A stretch of DNA of 64,000 nucleotides from Chthonomonadaceae bacterium (GCA_015709495.1 CP054189.1:868001-932000); one strand, 5' to 3'. Positions 45,562 to 54,392 are shown, numbered from the stretch's first letter. The notes: generated from the letters alone by a model not told the origin. Program-made: numbers and translations.

Positions 45562-46753
45562 GTCCGCCGTCATCGAGCCCACCGAACCCTTGATCCGCGC
45601 GGTGCTGGACCTTCGTCACGATCTCCATGCCCACCCCGAACTCGCCTACCAGGAGCGGCGAACCTCAGCGGTCGTTGAGCGTGAGCTTGCCGCGGCCGGA
45701 GTCGAGTCCGTGGCCGGACTGGCGGGCGGGACCGGTGTCTTGGGGTGGCTCCCGGCAACAGATAGCCCGGCATCAGCGCCCACCATCGCCCTTCGCGCCG
45801 ACATGGACGCTCTTCCGATTCACGAAGCTACCGGCAAGTCTTACGCGAGCCAGCATGAAGGAGTGATGCACGCCTGCGGACACGATGGCCACACCAGCAT
45901 CCTTCTCGGCGCAGCGAGGACGCTGGCTCATTCGACCCGCCGACCCAACAATGTTCTCCTTCTGTTCCAGCCTGCGGAAGAGGGCGGGGCCGGGGGCCAA
46001 AAGATGGTCCAAGACGGCGTCCTGTCGGGCAAGGTCCTCGGCAAACCAGCCGACATGATCTTCGGGCTGCATGGCTGGACCACGCTGCCCCTCGGCAAGC
46101 TCGCGACTCGCGTCGGCCCCATGATGGCAGCCACCAACACGTTTGAAGTCGTTCTCGAAGGAAGAGGGGGACACGCCGCCGCGCCCCATACGACCCGCGA
46201 TCCGATCGCCGCCGCGGCTTACCTCGTGACCGCGCTCCAATCGCTGGCCTCTCGCAACGCCGACCCCTTGGACTCTCTGGTGGTGACCGTGGGCCAGATC
46301 GATGGAGGTTCGGCGGTCAACATCATCCCGGAGTTCGCGCGAATTCGAGGGACGGTGAGAACGCTCTTGCCCGAGACCCGCGCGACGATCGCGCAACGCT
46401 TCCGCGAGGTGTGCGAGGGCGTCGCCCAGGCCTTCGGCATGACAGCCTCGATCGATTGGGTCGAGGGCTACCCCGTAACTTCAAATCATGCGACAGCCGT
46501 CGGCCGATTCATGGAAGTCGTGGGCGAGGAGTTGGGAACGGACAGCGTTAGCGATCAGGGAGAGCAGACCATGGGCGGCGAGGATTTCAGCTTCTACGGC
46601 ACGGAATGCCCTGCTTGCTTCTTTCAGCTCGGCCTCATTCCGCCGGGAGAAGACGGCTACGCGAGCGTTCACACGCCCCAGTTCGACTTCAACGACGACG
46701 CGATACCGTACGGAATCCGGGCAATGGTCGCCTTGGCGGTCCGTCCCTTCTGA
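45560..46753 (+). CDS. M20D amidohydrolase (hippurate/amino-acid amide hydrolase type)
   Basis: 397 residues. Metal and catalytic residues: RADMDALPIHE (Asp), HACGHDGHTSILLGAA (His), QPAEEGGAGGQKM (Glu), and HTPQFDF near the end. A lid domain is about 180-300. These enzymes remove acyl groups from amino acids or cleave aromatic amides. Soluble, no signal. Divergent from the DUF6544 gene. Confidence 0.92.
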   Translation: MSAVIEPTEPLIRAVLDLRHDLHAHPELAYQERRTSAVVERELAAAGVESVAGLAGGTGVLGWLPATDSPASAPTIALRADMDALPIHEATGKSYASQHEGVMHACGHDGHTSILLGAARTLAHSTRRPNNVLLLFQPAEEGGAGGQKMVQDGVLSGKVLGKPADMIFGLHGWTTLPLGKLATRVGPMMAATNTFEVVLEGRGGHAAAPHTTRDPIAAAAYLVTALQSLASRNADPLDSLVVTVGQIDGGSAVNIIPEFARIRGTVRTLLPETRATIAQRFREVCEGVAQAFGMTASIDWVEGYPVTSNHATAVGRFMEVVGEELGTDSVSDQGEQTMGGEDFSFYGTECPACFFQLGLIPPGEDGYASVHTPQFDFNDDAIPYGIRAMVALAVRPF

Positions 46754-46768
46754 AGGCCTCGCAGGCGG

Positions 46769-47581
46769 TCAACCCTCGAACAGCAGGCTGTCGAGACCCA
46801 CGACAAGGCCCTTCATTTCGCCGACCCTGCGGATGGCGAGCCGGACCCCTTCCATGAACGAGCTTCTGTCCAGCGAGTCGTGGCGAAGAATCAACGTCTC
46901 TCCCCTAGCGCCGAATATGACCTGCTGGTGAGCCACCAGGCCGGGAAGCCGCACCGAGTGGATGGGGACCCCTTCGTGAGCTCCGCCGCGGACGCCCTCG
47001 ACCCGGAAGACCTCGGTACGAATGGGCTTCGGCGGAGTGGAGCGGGCCCGCCCGATGCGCTCGGCGGTCAAATGCGCGGTGCCGCTCGGCGCGTCCGCCT
47101 TGGCGTCGTGGTGCATCTCGACGATCTCGCAGTTGGGCATCCAACGGGCCGCCAACTCACAGAATCGCATCATCAGGACCGCCCCGATGGCGAAATTGGG
47201 CACGACTAAAGCGGCCTTTCCGCTCCGGTCCGCCGCGATCGCGATCTCCTTCAGGTCGTCGCTGGAAACGCCCGAGGTGCCGATGACGACGGCGATCCCT
47301 CGCGTCAGGGCCGAAAGCGCGTGCTCGGGGGCCGCTGCCGGGTGAGTGAAGTCGACCAGCACGTCGGGCTTCTCACGGTCGAGAGCGGCACCCAATCGCT
47401 CGTCGATCTTCAGGTCGGGGAACTGGGTTCCCAAGACCTTTCGCAGGCTCTCTCCACCGTGGCTGCGGTCCGCCACGAGGACCAGTTCGATATCGCGCTC
47501 GTGCTGGACCGCCGCAACGACCTCCGCGCCCATTTTTCCGGCTGCGCCTGCGAGCGCCAATCGAATCGGTCGTTCACTCAA
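46769..47581 (-). CDS. dapB: 4-hydroxy-tetrahydrodipicolinate reductase
   Basis: NAD(P)H-dependent step of lysine and meso-diaminopimelate synthesis. 270 residues: LALAGAAGKMGAEVV nucleotide loop, DFTHPAA, GTSGVSSDDL, and EMHHDAKADAPSGTA with the catalytic His and Lys. Starts with TTG at 47581, 8 nt after AGGAG. The longer frame runs into cysS, and a nearby ATG is out of frame. Convergent with the M20 gene, co-directional with cysS (19 nt). Confidence 0.95.
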   Translation of the reverse strand: MSERPIRLALAGAAGKMGAEVVAAVQHERDIELVLVADRSHGGESLRKVLGTQFPDLKIDERLGAALDREKPDVLVDFTHPAAAPEHALSALTRGIAVVIGTSGVSSDDLKEIAIAADRSGKAALVVPNFAIGAVLMMRFCELAARWMPNCEIVEMHHDAKADAPSGTAHLTAERIGRARSTPPKPIRTEVFRVEGVRGGAHEGVPIHSVRLPGLVAHQQVIFGARGETLILRHDSLDRSSFMEGVRLAIRRVGEMKGLVVGLDSLLFEG

Positions 47582-47600
47582 CTGCCATGCTCCTCTGCCG

Positions 47601-49106
47601 CTACGCTTCGAGCGGCGACTTCCTCTTCCACTTCGTGCCTTCGGGCGAGTCGCGGAGTTCGATTCCCTCGGCCGCAAGCTCGTCGCGAATCGCATCGGCC
47701 GCCGCGTAATCTCCTCGCGCCTTGGCTTCCGCCCGCAGGCGGATTCTCTCTTCGATTCCGTCCTCGTCGAGGTCGGCCCCGTTGTCAGTCGAACTCCCCG
47801 CGCAGGTCTCGTATTCGGGTCGGACGATCCCCAGCAGCCCTTGGACGTTTTGAAGAAACTCCTGGCCGCTTCGCCCGCTCGCTTGGCTCATCCCCGACTG
47901 CTCCCGCAGGATCACGCGGGTGCCCTCATACACCTTGGCGAGCGCGACGGAGGTGTTCAGATCGTCGCACATCGCGTCGAGCGCCTCCTCATACAGCGAC
48001 TTCAATGACTTCCCTACAGCGTCCTCGCCGTCCCCACCGCTCGTTGCGGCCTCCGAAGAAACCTCGTCGCAGAGCCGAAGTCTCTCGACCGCTTGCTCGG
48101 CGTCCCGAAGCGTCTGCATCGTGAAGTTGAGCGGCTTGGAATAGGGAACGCTGATGAGCGCGTATCGCAAAGCGAGAGGACTGACTCCTTTGCCTTCGAT
48201 GAGATCGTAAACCGTATAAAAATTCCCCTTGCTCTTGGACATTCGCTCGCCGTCCACCTGCAGGAACCGGGTGTGCATCCATTGCCGAGAGAACGGCTTG
48301 CCGGTCAGCGCTTCGGACTGGGCGATCTCGCATTCATGGTGCGGGAACACCAAGTCCTCGCCGCCGGCATGAAGGTCGATGGTTTCGCCGAGGTACTTCA
48401 TGGCCATCACGGAGCACTCGATGTGCCACCCGGGGAATCCCCAGCCCCAAGGGCTGTAGAATTGCATAAGGTGCTTCTCGTCGTGCTTCCACAAAGCAAA
48501 GTCAGCGGGATGCCTCTTGTTGTCGTCCTGAACCACTTCTCGAACGGCTCGCATCAAGGAGTCTTGATCGCGGTTGCCGCTCAGTCTCCCGTAATCTCGA
48601 AAGCTCGATACGTTGAAGTACACGCCACTATCCGTAACATACGCGTGGCCCTTCTCGATGAGGCTCTGGACGCCGAGGATCTGCTCGCGGAGGTGCTCTG
48701 TCGCTCTCGGACGAACCATAGGTTCCCGCAGGTTGAGGCTGCGCCAGTCTCTCTTCAACGCGTCGATATAGTGAGAAGCGAGGTCCCAAACATTGACAAA
48801 CCGCTCGCCCTCTTTAGAACGCAGCGCCTTCTCCATGCGGTCTTCACCGCCCGCGTCCGCCACGTCGTCCTCGGTCAAGTGGCCCACGTCCGTGATGTTG
48901 CTTACGTACGAAACGCGCCATCCGAGGGCCTCGGCGGTCCTGACCACCAAGTCGGCCGAGAGGAACGTACGGAAGTTGCCGATATGGGCATAGTTGTAGA
49001 CTGTGGGACCGCAACAATAGAAGCGCAGGTGTCGGGGCTCTAGGGGCTCGATCGCCTTCAAGGACCGGGTTAGCGTGTCGTAGATCCGAAGTTTCCTGGA
49101 TTCCAT
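47601..49106 (-). CDS. cysS: Cysteine--tRNA ligase
   Basis: Class Ia synthetase of 501 residues. HIGN signature in YNYAHIGNFRTFLSADL (near 40), MSKSKGNFYTVYDL (KMSKS, near 275), Zn ligand Cys in CCGPTV, His-Glu pairs in FPHHECEIAQSEA. A helical anticodon domain ends the protein. The -10-like TAACAT lies 10 nt before the ATG. Confidence 0.97.
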   Translation of the reverse strand: MESRKLRIYDTLTRSLKAIEPLEPRHLRFYCCGPTVYNYAHIGNFRTFLSADLVVRTAEALGWRVSYVSNITDVGHLTEDDVADAGGEDRMEKALRSKEGERFVNVWDLASHYIDALKRDWRSLNLREPMVRPRATEHLREQILGVQSLIEKGHAYVTDSGVYFNVSSFRDYGRLSGNRDQDSLMRAVREVVQDDNKRHPADFALWKHDEKHLMQFYSPWGWGFPGWHIECSVMAMKYLGETIDLHAGGEDLVFPHHECEIAQSEALTGKPFSRQWMHTRFLQVDGERMSKSKGNFYTVYDLIEGKGVSPLALRYALISVPYSKPLNFTMQTLRDAEQAVERLRLCDEVSSEAATSGGDGEDAVGKSLKSLYEEALDAMCDDLNTSVALAKVYEGTRVILREQSGMSQASGRSGQEFLQNVQGLLGIVRPEYETCAGSSTDNGADLDEDGIEERIRLRAEAKARGDYAAADAIRDELAAEGIELRDSPEGTKWKRKSPLEA

Positions 49107-49116
49107 TGGCTACGAA

Positions 49117-49122
49117 ATGTTA
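49117..49122 (-). promoter_or_regulatory. Candidate leaderless -10 (TAACAT)
   Basis: TAACAT lies 10 nt before the cysS ATG. Confidence 0.3.
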
Positions 49123-49135
49123 CCGCTTCCGCCTT

Positions 49136-49927
49136 ATGCCATCTCATTCGGCAGGCCGATACGTCCTATTGGATGGCAACGGGACTCGTTCGATGGACCC
49201 CAAGCTCAACGCAGGCTACCAAGACCTAGTCTCCCAGTTCGCAGGGCGGGAGGTCAGGATTCATTTCGTCGACGAGCCGCCTGAAGCGCAGTCGTTGGCA
49301 ACGTATGGCAGGACGCTCAAGGCGGTTGCGAGGACGCGCCATCGTTTGGCGCGAGCCCCTGGCTTCTTGATCGCCAAACCCGAAATCGCGGACCGGCTCT
49401 TCCATGCCCCAAAGACGCGAACCGATCGGGGGCGGCGGCTCTGGGCGGCCAGTCGGATCGCCTTGACTCACGTACTCGCTCCTTTCCTGAAGAACGAGAC
49501 GCAGGTGTGGGCCGAGGCTGTGATGGTGAGCTTGGCTCATTGCCCTGGAAAGGGGGTAGCGACGGCGATCCGCGTTTCACGTGGCGACGCCCCCAGGCTG
49601 GCGGGGATCGGGGTGGACATCGAGCCCGAGCTTCGGACGGTGAGCCGCAAGGTCTTGGAGCGCATTCGAACGGACGACGACCGGTTCGGCCCGCTCAATT
49701 CGCTCGAAGTGTGGGTTGCCAAGGAAGCTTGCGCCAAGGCGAGCCCTCGTCCGCTCAACCTCTCCGAAATCGCCCTCAAGGCCTACGCGGGTTCGAATCG
49801 GCTGATCGTGCAAGCGTTCGCCCCCAGCATCGACTTCCGGGTTCTGCTGCTGGAGGTGCCGCATTACGTGGTCGCCCTCGCCCTTTCCTATCCGAGCCAC
49901 CCTTATGCAGTCGTTTCGGGCGACTGA
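49136..49927 (+). CDS. 4'-phosphopantetheinyl transferase superfamily protein
   Basis: 263 residues. The Sfp-type motifs are here: GIGVDIEPELRTVSRK (Asp-x-Glu for Mg and CoA binding) and LEVWVAKEACAKASP (W-x-x-KEA-x-x-KA). The enzyme moves phosphopantetheine to carrier proteins. The first 100 residues are poorly conserved. ATG at 49136 is preferred over a TTG 30 nt upstream that touches the cysS start. Activity on fatty-acid ACP or another carrier is not known. Confidence 0.8.
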   Translation: MPSHSAGRYVLLDGNGTRSMDPKLNAGYQDLVSQFAGREVRIHFVDEPPEAQSLATYGRTLKAVARTRHRLARAPGFLIAKPEIADRLFHAPKTRTDRGRRLWAASRIALTHVLAPFLKNETQVWAEAVMVSLAHCPGKGVATAIRVSRGDAPRLAGIGVDIEPELRTVSRKVLERIRTDDDRFGPLNSLEVWVAKEACAKASPRPLNLSEIALKAYAGSNRLIVQAFAPSIDFRVLLLEVPHYVVALALSYPSHPYAVVSGD

Positions 49928-49962
49928 ACCCCCTCGGTAGGAAAGTTAGGCCGGTGGGAATC

Positions 49963-49968
49963 TATAAT
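49963..49968 (+). promoter_or_regulatory. Candidate leaderless -10 (TATAAT)
   Basis: A perfect TATAAT lies 8 nt before the ATG at 49977. Confidence 0.5.
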
Positions 49969-49976
49969 CGTTCTAT

Positions 49977-50585
49977 ATGCCAGACATCGCGGAGGTTTGG
50001 AGCGAGGCCCTTCCTCAGATCAAGCAGGCCGTCACGGGGGTCGGCGTGTGGACGGCGCTCAATGCCGCGCAGCCCGTGGCCATGGAAGACGACGTGTTCG
50101 TCCTCGGCGTCGATCCTCGGTCCAGCGAGCTTGCCGGCCACCTGAAGCTCGCTGCGACTCACCGGCTCATGGAGCAGGTGCTGACTCGAATCGCGGGCAG
50201 GCAACTGAACGTTCGCGTCATCAGCGGGACCGAGGCCGAAGATTGGGAGACGGTCAAGCGGCGCGATGCGGAGGCCAAGCGCCTCCATGAGCAGGCCCTT
50301 CAAAAGGCGAGATCGGAGCTCGAGGCCCGAACCTCTTGGGACTCGATTTACGAGCAACTGGGCCGGTCGTTCGCAGCCATCGCCAACAAGTCTCTGCCTC
50401 AAAACCGAGCCCGGTTCTATCGTAACTCCGTTCAGCTTCTGGCCGACGTTCGCCGCAAGCAAGAGTCGACCGACGAGTTTTCCGAGCGCAACTTCGCGAG
50501 GTGCATCGAAAGGGTGTCGCAACTGTCCGAAGTCCCGAGCGTGATCGTGGCGCTGTACGTGCTTCAGCTTGCCGACGAAGCCTGA
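49977..50585 (+). CDS. Protein with a DnaA-domain-I-like N-terminus
   Basis: 202 residues with no AAA+ domain. The first 85 residues follow the pattern of DnaA domain I: VWSEALPQIKQAVTG...W, strand DDVFVLGVDPRS, helix LAATHRLMEQVLTRIAG, strand LNVRVISG. A helical linker (about 90-115) and a separate helical domain (about 115-200) follow. Domain I of DnaA binds partners such as DnaB, so this could be a replication-linked adaptor; that is inference. Its stop overlaps the next gene's start by 1 nt. Confidence 0.65.
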   Translation: MPDIAEVWSEALPQIKQAVTGVGVWTALNAAQPVAMEDDVFVLGVDPRSSELAGHLKLAATHRLMEQVLTRIAGRQLNVRVISGTEAEDWETVKRRDAEAKRLHEQALQKARSELEARTSWDSIYEQLGRSFAAIANKSLPQNRARFYRNSVQLLADVRRKQESTDEFSERNFARCIERVSQLSEVPSVIVALYVLQLADEA

Positions 50586-51346
50586 TGGCTGAAGCGATCG
50601 TTCTGGGTTCGGGAACGAGCAACGGCGTTCCCATGCTCGGGGTTCGCTATCCCGACTCCTTTCTCGCTGACCCCAGGAACCACAGGACTCGGCCGAGCCT
50701 CCTGCTTTCCGGGCCTAGTGGCAACGTTCTGGTGGACTGCTCGCCAGAGATGAGGCTCCAGCTCCTTCGGGAGCGGGTGTTCGACATCGAGGCTGTGATC
50801 GTCACTCACACCCACGCGGACCACATCATGGGCATGGACGACCTCCGCTCGTTCTGCATTACGCAGCGCAGGCCGATGCCCATCTACACCCTCCCCGCCT
50901 ATCAGGACGACATCCGCAGGGTCTTTAGCTACGCCTTTGCGGAACACGCCGACGGGATCGAGGTCCCCAGGTTCGATCTGCGCGATGTGCCGCCGAACCT
51001 CCGGCTCGCTTCCCTCGAAATCGAGACGTTCTTGGTGGATCATGGCTCCTGGCCCGTGGTGGGCATTCGGGTCGGCGGGCTCGCTTACCTCACCGACGTC
51101 AACCGAATCCCCTCTCAGGCCAGGGAGAGCCTGACGGGCTTGGATGTTCTGATCATGGACGCGGTTCGGTACAGGCCGCATCCCAACCATTTCCACTTCG
51201 ACCAGGCCGTCGAGGAGGCCCTTTCCCTCGGGGCAAAGATGACGTATTTCACCCACTTGAGCCACGATTATGATCACGCTCGGGTCGAGAGGGAGCTCCC
51301 GCCCCAAATCCGCCTCGCGTATGACGGTCTTCGCATTCCCCTTTAG
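50585..51346 (+). CDS. MBL-fold hydrolase, PhnP-like
   Basis: 253 residues. Metal motif THTHADHIMGMDDL (H-x-H-x-D-H), then VDHGSWPVVGIRVGGLAYLTDVN and THLSHDYDH at the end. This is close to the PhnP/cyclic-phosphodiesterase group. ATG overlaps the stop of the previous gene (TGATG), so the two are co-translated. Confidence 0.88.
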   Translation: MAEAIVLGSGTSNGVPMLGVRYPDSFLADPRNHRTRPSLLLSGPSGNVLVDCSPEMRLQLLRERVFDIEAVIVTHTHADHIMGMDDLRSFCITQRRPMPIYTLPAYQDDIRRVFSYAFAEHADGIEVPRFDLRDVPPNLRLASLEIETFLVDHGSWPVVGIRVGGLAYLTDVNRIPSQARESLTGLDVLIMDAVRYRPHPNHFHFDQAVEEALSLGAKMTYFTHLSHDYDHARVERELPPQIRLAYDGLRIPL

Positions 51347-51463
51347 GGTCGGCGGTTGCAAAACCTCACGAAAAACGCAGAATTTCCCCTAAGCATTCTT
51401 CAACGGCAAGCCAGTATTGTTTACAGGGAAGTCAGACACTGAGGGCTTACCGGAGTCTGCGGA

Positions 51464-51679
51464 ATGCCGAAGGTTATTGGAGGATTAGCTGCCTTTGCGG
51501 CTCTTGCGGGAGGGATTCTCGCTCGCGTCGACCCAGTGACCTGCGTTCTTCGCGCCGCCCTGGTGTTTGTACTGGGACTGGTCGCCACCCAAATATGGTA
51601 CGTGTTTTTTACAGTACGCGTCCGACACATTTCAGCCGAAGGGCGCGAAGGTTCGGGGGCGGCGAGCAGGAACCCTTAG
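51464..51679 (+). CDS. Small membrane protein of unknown function
   Basis: 71 residues with two membrane helices (about 5-22 and 29-50) and a polar tail. GGAG lies 7 nt before the ATG. It is 41 nt before the sigma factor gene and may be co-transcribed with it. No family recognised. Confidence 0.65.
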   Translation: MPKVIGGLAAFAALAGGILARVDPVTCVLRAALVFVLGLVATQIWYVFFTVRVRHISAEGREGSGAASRNP

Positions 51680-51720
51680 GGTTGGGTCCGCCCAGCGCGG
51701 CCAAGAAGTGAGGTTATTCG

Positions 51721-52497
51721 ATGTCGTTGTCACAGGAAGCGTTGCAGAGAAATTGGGTCGACTTCAAGGTCTATCGTTCGCCCGAAGCCAGGGTTCAGCT
51801 CATCGATCACTACTCCTACCTGGTCAAGATCACCGCGGGTAGGCTCGTCACGAGCTTGCCGGGCGGTCTCGATCGAGAGGATTTGGTCGGTGCGGGCGTC
51901 ATCGGGCTGATCAAGAGCGTCGATCAGTTCGACCCGACTCGCGACGTGAAGTTCGAGACCTACGCCATCGCGCTGATTCGCGGGGCGATTCTCGAAATGC
52001 TGCGTGACGAAGATTGGGTTCCCCGCTCGATCCGCGAAAAACTGAAGGCGGTCGATCGGGCTCAAATGCTTCTGGAATCAAAGCTCGGCCACCCTCCAAC
52101 GGAGCGCGAGGTCGCGGAACACCTCGGTTTGGACGTCTCTGAGGTCGGCGAGCTCCTCGTTCGGATGGGGCGCACGAACGTTTATAGCCTCGACGACATC
52201 CTCACGACCAGCGAGGGCGACGACCACATTCACTTCGTCGAACTGATCGTCGATGAGAATTCCTCGACCGGGCACGAGGTCGAAGGACGCGAGATTCGCA
52301 GAATCCTAGGCCAAGGGATCGACGCGCTCCCAGATCGAGAGCGATTGGTCGTCGCGCTGTACTACTTCGAAGGTCTTACGTTCAAGGAAATCGGAAAGGT
52401 ACTCGGCGTGAGCGAGTCACGGGTTTATCAACTTCACACGCAAGCCATGAACCGGCTGCGCAACTTCATGCACTCGGAGGGCGGTGTCGCCGCGTAA
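51721..52497 (+). CDS. RNA polymerase sigma factor, FliA/WhiG type
   Basis: 258 residues with sigma regions 2 (LVKITAGRLV, DLVGAGVIGLIKSVDQFDPTRDVKFETYAIALIRGAILEMLRDEDWVPRSIR), 3 (HPPTEREVAEHLGLDVSEV) and 4 (ALPDRERLVVALYYFEGLTFKEIGKVLGVSESRVYQLHTQAMNRLR). Group 3 sigma of the flagellar/sporulation type. It is the likely regulator of the flagellin gene. An anti-sigma FlgM gene is not visible next to it. A small gene follows at 52504. Confidence 0.93.
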   Translation: MSLSQEALQRNWVDFKVYRSPEARVQLIDHYSYLVKITAGRLVTSLPGGLDREDLVGAGVIGLIKSVDQFDPTRDVKFETYAIALIRGAILEMLRDEDWVPRSIREKLKAVDRAQMLLESKLGHPPTEREVAEHLGLDVSEVGELLVRMGRTNVYSLDDILTTSEGDDHIHFVELIVDENSSTGHEVEGREIRRILGQGIDALPDRERLVVALYYFEGLTFKEIGKVLGVSESRVYQLHTQAMNRLRNFMHSEGGVAA

Positions 52498-52503
52498 GGC
52501 GTC

Positions 52504-52728
52504 GTGGGGGATGTCGACCGGATCAAGAGGATCGAGCCCGCAGTTCAGTTGACGGGGCAGGTCCAGCGGACTCCCGAGTCGCGCGAGAAACCGAACTACA
52601 ACCGGAACTCGCGAAGCGCGCCCGAAGATTCCGTCGAGCTTCACGACGACGAGCCAGCAGAAATCGTCGATTCGACCGAAAGCCCCATCGAAGTCGAGCC
52701 GGACGAGGGCCTTGATATCGTGGCATAG
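52504..52728 (+). CDS. Small acidic protein of unknown function
   Basis: 74 residues starting with GTG 6 nt after the sigma factor stop. N-terminal VDRIKRIEPAVQLTGQVQR is basic; the C-terminal half is strongly acidic (DDEPAEIVDSTESPIEVEPDEG). Its place after the sigma gene suggests a linked role. No family recognised, and it is too short to be sure. Confidence 0.5.
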   Translation: MGDVDRIKRIEPAVQLTGQVQRTPESREKPNYNRNSRSAPEDSVELHDDEPAEIVDSTESPIEVEPDEGLDIVA

Positions 52729-52772
52729 CCGCAGACCCTTCTTCATTCGCCCGCTTCCGCGCCGCTGGCCGA

Positions 52773-52787
52773 TGGCACGATTCTTGC
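52773..52787 (+). promoter_or_regulatory. Sigma-54 promoter
   Basis: TGGCACGATTCTTGC matches the -24/-12 consensus fully (TGGCACG, 4 nt, TTGC), with GG and GC 10 nt apart. It lies about 95 nt before the PpiC lipoprotein start. Confidence 0.75.
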
Positions 52788-52881
52788 GCTCCCCCTGTTG
52801 TATTGCATGAGGCAGGATTGCCGCCTGCTGGAAGGTGCGGCAGGTATCCTTATGCCCCAGTTCAGTTTAAGGGAGTACAAC

Positions 52882-53904
52882 TTGAGACATCAGACTTGGA
52901 TTCTGCTGGCCGTATCGGCCGCTCTACTTGCGGGTTGTTCGAAGGGCGACGAGGGAGGCAACCTCGCTGTAGTGAACGGCGACCCCATCACGATGCAGGA
53001 CTTTCACGCGTACTTGAAGACCAAGGAGCGCGTCAGGGTCGTCACGAGCAACGGAGTTCAGGAGGCGAACGTGGCAGACACGTTGGCGTTCCAGGCCTTG
53101 GAGGAACTGATTTCCCGCCAGGTCATGATCCAACTCGCCAAGGACGAGGGGCTCTTTCCCAACGCGGCGGACGTCACTAAGGAACTCGAATTCCGAAAGA
53201 CGCTGAACACGAACTACCTCACCGCCTTGACCGCCCGCGGGCTGACGCTCGAACGGATCAAAGAGGCGATCACCAGCGACCTCTGCCTCGAGAGGCTGCT
53301 GACGCAAGGCGTCACCGTAACGCCGGAAGAGGTCGAGCAGTTTGTCACCGAAAACCCGCAGCAGTTCACCGAACCCGCTCTTTGCGACATGCTCTGGATC
53401 TTCGTGAAGTCGGAGGAAGCCAAGCAGAACGTAGAGCGGCAACTTCAGTCGGGTCAGGGCTTCTCGACCGTCGCCATCCAATACAGCGAAGCTCCTCAGG
53501 CTCGCCAGGCAGCGGGGCGGTACGGCACTCGGGTGGTGAACCAGATGCCCGAATCGGTTCGCAAGATCGCCGAAGGAACAGCGGAAGGATCATCGAGCGC
53601 CTGGATTGAGGGCGACGGCGGATTCGCCAAGTTTTACGTCGAAAAGAAGACCGCCGCACGGCCCATGCAGCTCGACGCGACTCGCAAGGAGTACATCCGA
53701 AGGGAACTCGCCAAGGCTCGCGGGGCTCAGGCCTCGGATTTGGGCAAGAGGCTCGCGGACCGGCTCTTCGAGAGCGAACAGAACATCAAGATCGCTCCGA
53801 AGGACCTCCAAGACGTGTGGCAGAGAGCCCTCGATCGGGCGAAAGAGCAGCGCAAGGTCGATGTGCCCTCGGCGTCGACTTCCGGAACGAACGCGCCTAA
53901 CTAG
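52882..53904 (+). CDS. PpiC/SurA-type peptidyl-prolyl isomerase lipoprotein
   Basis: 340 residues. Begins with TTG 6 nt after AAGGGAG, giving a clean lipoprotein signal (LLAVSAALLAGC). Then a SurA/PrsA N-domain (NGDPITMQDFHAYLK, helices to 170) and a parvulin-like section (ALCDMLWIFVKSEEAKQNVERQLQSGQGFSTVAIQYSEAP, about 190-260). This class folds exported proteins. A sigma-54 promoter lies upstream and a strong hairpin after the stop. Longer frames add an unsupported leader. Confidence 0.85.
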   Translation: MRHQTWILLAVSAALLAGCSKGDEGGNLAVVNGDPITMQDFHAYLKTKERVRVVTSNGVQEANVADTLAFQALEELISRQVMIQLAKDEGLFPNAADVTKELEFRKTLNTNYLTALTARGLTLERIKEAITSDLCLERLLTQGVTVTPEEVEQFVTENPQQFTEPALCDMLWIFVKSEEAKQNVERQLQSGQGFSTVAIQYSEAPQARQAAGRYGTRVVNQMPESVRKIAEGTAEGSSSAWIEGDGGFAKFYVEKKTAARPMQLDATRKEYIRRELAKARGAQASDLGKRLADRLFESEQNIKIAPKDLQDVWQRALDRAKEQRKVDVPSASTSGTNAPN

Positions 53905-53923
53905 CCCGGCGACCCACGGCCCT

Positions 53924-53957
53924 ACCAGCCCCGATGGCGTGAGCTATCGGGGCTGCG
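53924..53957. terminator. Strong hairpin between convergent genes
   Basis: A 12-bp stem (AGCCCCGATGGC with GCTATCGGGGCT, one G-U pair) closed by a GTGA tetraloop at 53927-53954. No T-run follows on either strand. It may end transcripts from both sides or protect the 3' end. It overlaps the end of the 53944 gene. Confidence 0.5.
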
Positions 53958-54276
53958 CCGTTTCGGCTCTGCAAAAGGCGATCAGCGTATCGAACAGTTC
54001 CTGACACTCCTCACTCGTGAACTCATGAGTTCGAACGAAGGCTTGAAGATCGTGGAGCAACGAAGGAAACTCCGGCGACGTCCAAACCCCCAAAGGAGCC
54101 TTGCCGCTGTCCAATTTGACGAGCGAAAGCCGGAAATGCTGCCCGTCGCCCCTTTCGCCCAGCCAGCGAATGCCTTTTTCGACCAGATCGTGAATGGAAG
54201 TGTAGACCCCGGTGACCTTCGAAGCACCGTCGGCCTCGACCTGCTCAGTGACCCAATAGAGTTTGCGAAACATCAT
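53944..54276 (-). CDS. Conserved hypothetical protein
   Basis: 110 residues, no signal. MMFRKLYWVTEQVEADGASKVTGVYTSIHDLVEKGI is a strand-helix start, then a Gly/Arg loop and a helical C-terminus. I do not know the family. Convergent with the PpiC gene. Confidence 0.6.
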   Translation of the reverse strand: MMFRKLYWVTEQVEADGASKVTGVYTSIHDLVEKGIRWLGERGDGQHFRLSLVKLDSGKAPLGVWTSPEFPSLLHDLQAFVRTHEFTSEECQELFDTLIAFCRAETAQPR

Positions 54277-54380
54277 TGTTTCCGTTGTCGTTGAGAATCG
54301 AATCTCTCCCCGCGATTGTGCAATAAATCGTACCCTTTGCGCGATCGCGGAGTTCAGACGCTATTGTACGGGAGACGCGC

Positions 54381-54386
54381 TACAAT
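54381..54386 (+). promoter_or_regulatory. Candidate leaderless -10 (TACAAT)
   Basis: TACAAT lies 6 nt before the ATG at 54393; no strong -35 is seen. Confidence 0.4.
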
Positions 54387-54392
54387 GGGCCG

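Noticed and set aside
47586..47588. ATG start for dapB
   Set aside because: It opens a frame of only four codons; the TTG at 47581 is in frame and correctly spaced from AGGAG.
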